Shown: one piece after another, positions 5,239 to 6,124 of the stretch | Position numbering within the stretch: position 1 is the stretch's first letter | How the letters are laid out: every line of letters starts with the position of its first letter | Made by a program: the position numbers and the translations under genes | DNA from: an uncultured Actinomycetes bacterium | Lineage (GTDB): Bacteria > Actinomycetota > Thermoleophilia > Solirubrobacterales > Solirubrobacteraceae | Assembly: GCA_937888775.1 (NCBI GenBank) | Contig: CALAQT010000304.1 | Coordinates: 1-6,124 of the forward strand | DNA: 6,124 nt | Direction of reading: 5' to 3' | The notes under the pieces: model-generated | What the model saw: only the letters and a program-made list of their open reading frames with translations | Databases searched by the model: none | Told to the model about the DNA's origin: nothing

Positions 5239-5847
5239 TCATCGGACCACCTCGTAGCGGAGGTGGGTGACGCCCGGTGCCGGTATGGATTCGACGAGTT
5301 TGAGCTGCACGTGCTCGGACAGCGCTTGGAAGAACGGCCGTCCGCCGCCGAGCAGGATCGGCACCTGATGCAGAACGAGCTCGTCGACGAGCCCTGCCGC
5401 CAACGCCGCCGTCACAACGCCGCCGCCCATCAGGCCGACGTCCTTATCCCCGGCGGCCTCGCGCGCCGCAGCGATCGCGTCCTCGATCCCTGTGGTGACG
5501 AGCGTCTGACTCGCGCTGATCTCCGGCGCTGGCCGATGACTGAGAACGAACAGCCGTGCCGTCGGGTGTGGGCCGTCGCCTCCCCAATGGCCGGAGTGCT
5601 CGTACGTGGCGCGCCCCGCCACCGCCGCGCCCACCCGCGCCGCGAGAGCGTCGAAGAACCGGGCGCTGGGCGCACTCAGCCGGAACCCGCCGAACATCTG
5701 ACTGGGCGTGTCGCCGTCGGAGTACCAGTCAAACAGCATCGGCGCATCGCCGAGCCCGCGATCGAACCCACCGTCACCGTCGCTCGGATCGCGCCCGCTG
5801 ATGTAGCCGTCGACCGAGACCGCGTGGGCGCTGAAGACCTTGCTCAT
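5239..5847 (-). CDS. Dihydrofolate-reductase-family protein (RibD C-terminal-like)
   Basis: A 202-residue single-domain protein of the RibD C-terminal/DHFR-like fold common in actinobacteria. Seen are the N-terminal SVDGYISG (11-18), GRATYEHSGHW (78-88), LFVLSHRP (99-106), the NADPH-binding-type GLMGGGVVTAAL (138-149), GLVDELVLHQVPILLGGGRPFF (152-173), and a closing strand THLRYEV (194-200). Such proteins bind NAD(P)H and reduce small molecules, though the true substrate is rarely known and it need not be dihydrofolate. Two ATGs are close: 5853 and 5847. AGAGGAG (5861-5855) is only one base before the first but seven before the second, so 5847 is preferred. It is the first gene of the minus-strand run and is divergent from an HxlR regulator. 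Confidence 0.88.
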   Translation of the reverse strand: MSKVFSAHAVSVDGYISGRDPSDGDGGFDRGLGDAPMLFDWYSDGDTPSQMFGGFRLSAPSARFFDALAARVGAAVAGRATYEHSGHWGGDGPHPTARLFVLSHRPAPEISASQTLVTTGIEDAIAAAREAAGDKDVGLMGGGVVTAALAAGLVDELVLHQVPILLGGGRPFFQALSEHVQLKLVESIPAPGVTHLRYEVVR

Positions 5848-5938
5848 ATCCATGCTCCTCTCTGGGGTTCCTTTAGGAGATGCTGGAACCGTATCAGATT
5901 GAGTTCCTTGAAGAGACTCTGGTTGCTACGCTGATCGG
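5848..5938. promoter_or_regulatory. Divergent regulatory region with GGTTCC-type half-sites
   Basis: This 91-bp intergenic region separates the DHFR-like gene from the HxlR gene and is less GC-rich than its surroundings. GGTTCC (5866-5871) and GGAACC (5885-5890) form an inverted repeat with a 13-base gap, and a third related half-site, AGTTCC, lies at 5902-5907. They lie between the likely promoters and the DHFR-like ribosome binding site (5861-5855). HxlR proteins are dimers that commonly bind inverted repeats next to their own gene, so this is the best operator candidate. No strong sigma-70-type pair was found. A -10-like GATACG (minus strand, 5896-5891) is possible. Confidence 0.45.
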
Positions 5939-6124
5939 ATGCAACGCACCAACTTCGGCGAGATGGCGTGCTCGATCGCACGCTCTCTGGACGTCATCGG
6001 GGAGCCCTGGTCGCCGCTGATCCTGCGTGACATTTGGGTCGGGTTGAACCGGTTCGAGCAGATCCAGGCCGACCTCGGCATCTCACGCAAGGTCCTGACC
6101 GAGCGGCTCAACCACCTCGTCGAG
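5939..6124 (+). CDS. HxlR-family transcriptional regulator (3' end beyond window)
   Basis: The first 62 residues of a winged helix-turn-helix protein. CSIARSLDVIGEPWSPLILRD (11-31) is the typical HxlR opening. It is followed by NRFEQIQADLGISRKVLTERLNHLVE (37-62), which is the helix-turn-helix and recognition helix. The reading frame runs off the end of the window; family members are usually 100-150 residues. Cys11 is at the position that serves as a thiol sensor in some relatives such as YodB or HypR; whether it senses here is unknown. ATG 5939 lacks a clear Shine-Dalgarno, so translation may be weak or near-leaderless. Divergent placement next to a DHFR-like reductase gene is a frequent arrangement and suggests local regulation of that gene and perhaps the whole minus-strand run. 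Confidence 0.9.
   Translation, partial: MQRTNFGEMACSIARSLDVIGEPWSPLILRDIWVGLNRFEQIQADLGISRKVLTERLNHLVE

Noticed and set aside
5263..5934. 223-residue plus-strand open frame
   Set aside because: Antisense to the DHFR-family gene and low in hydrophobic core residues; a shadow.
1..6124. tRNA, rRNA or CRISPR array
   Set aside because: No TpsiC-type arm with cloverleaf pairing, no rRNA-like conserved segment, and no series of regularly spaced short direct repeats were seen on either strand.

Overview
The window is GC-rich DNA from a bacterium that is most likely an actinomycete or a related actinobacterium. Supporting signs are the strong G/C preference at third codon positions, a GTG start, Shine-Dalgarno sites of the GGAGG type, and two adjacent genes whose families usually use the deazaflavin cofactor F420 (an LLM-class oxidoreductase and a PPOX-class split-barrel protein). 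I cannot name the genus from sequence alone.

Layout: positions 1-737 hold no convincing gene but contain several strong hairpins and copy A (146-354) of a long repeat. Next comes a block of hydrolase-type genes. An intact minus-strand alpha/beta hydrolase lies at 738-1949. Upstream of it on the same strand is the decayed C-terminal third of a CocE/NonD (S15-type) hydrolase (2102-2604), 5' truncated and with a one-base frameshift. Pointing the other way is a small cupin gene (2628-3158). Positions 3159-3944 are again without a convincing gene and contain copy B (3346-3554) of the same repeat in opposite orientation.

The right part is a compact redox cluster. A minus-strand run holds a dihydrofolate-reductase/RibD-C-type protein (5239-5847), a PPOX-class putative F420-dependent oxidoreductase (4708-5100) and an LLM-class putative F420-dependent oxidoreductase (3945-4733). 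The last two overlap by 26 bases. Divergent from the run is the start of an HxlR-family regulator (5939 to the window end, incomplete), which probably controls the reductase gene(s) from the shared 91-bp intergenic region. The set fits a regulated detoxification or xenobiotic-reduction locus, although the substrate cannot be read from sequence.

The most striking structure is a perfect 209-bp inverted repeat (146-354 and 3346-3554) flanking the hydrolase/CocE-remnant/cupin block, with no recognisable transposase. It could be the scar of a composite or non-autonomous mobile element, or a substrate for inversion of the 3-kb interior. I did not find a complete undescribed system; this bracketed cassette is the best candidate for a closer look.
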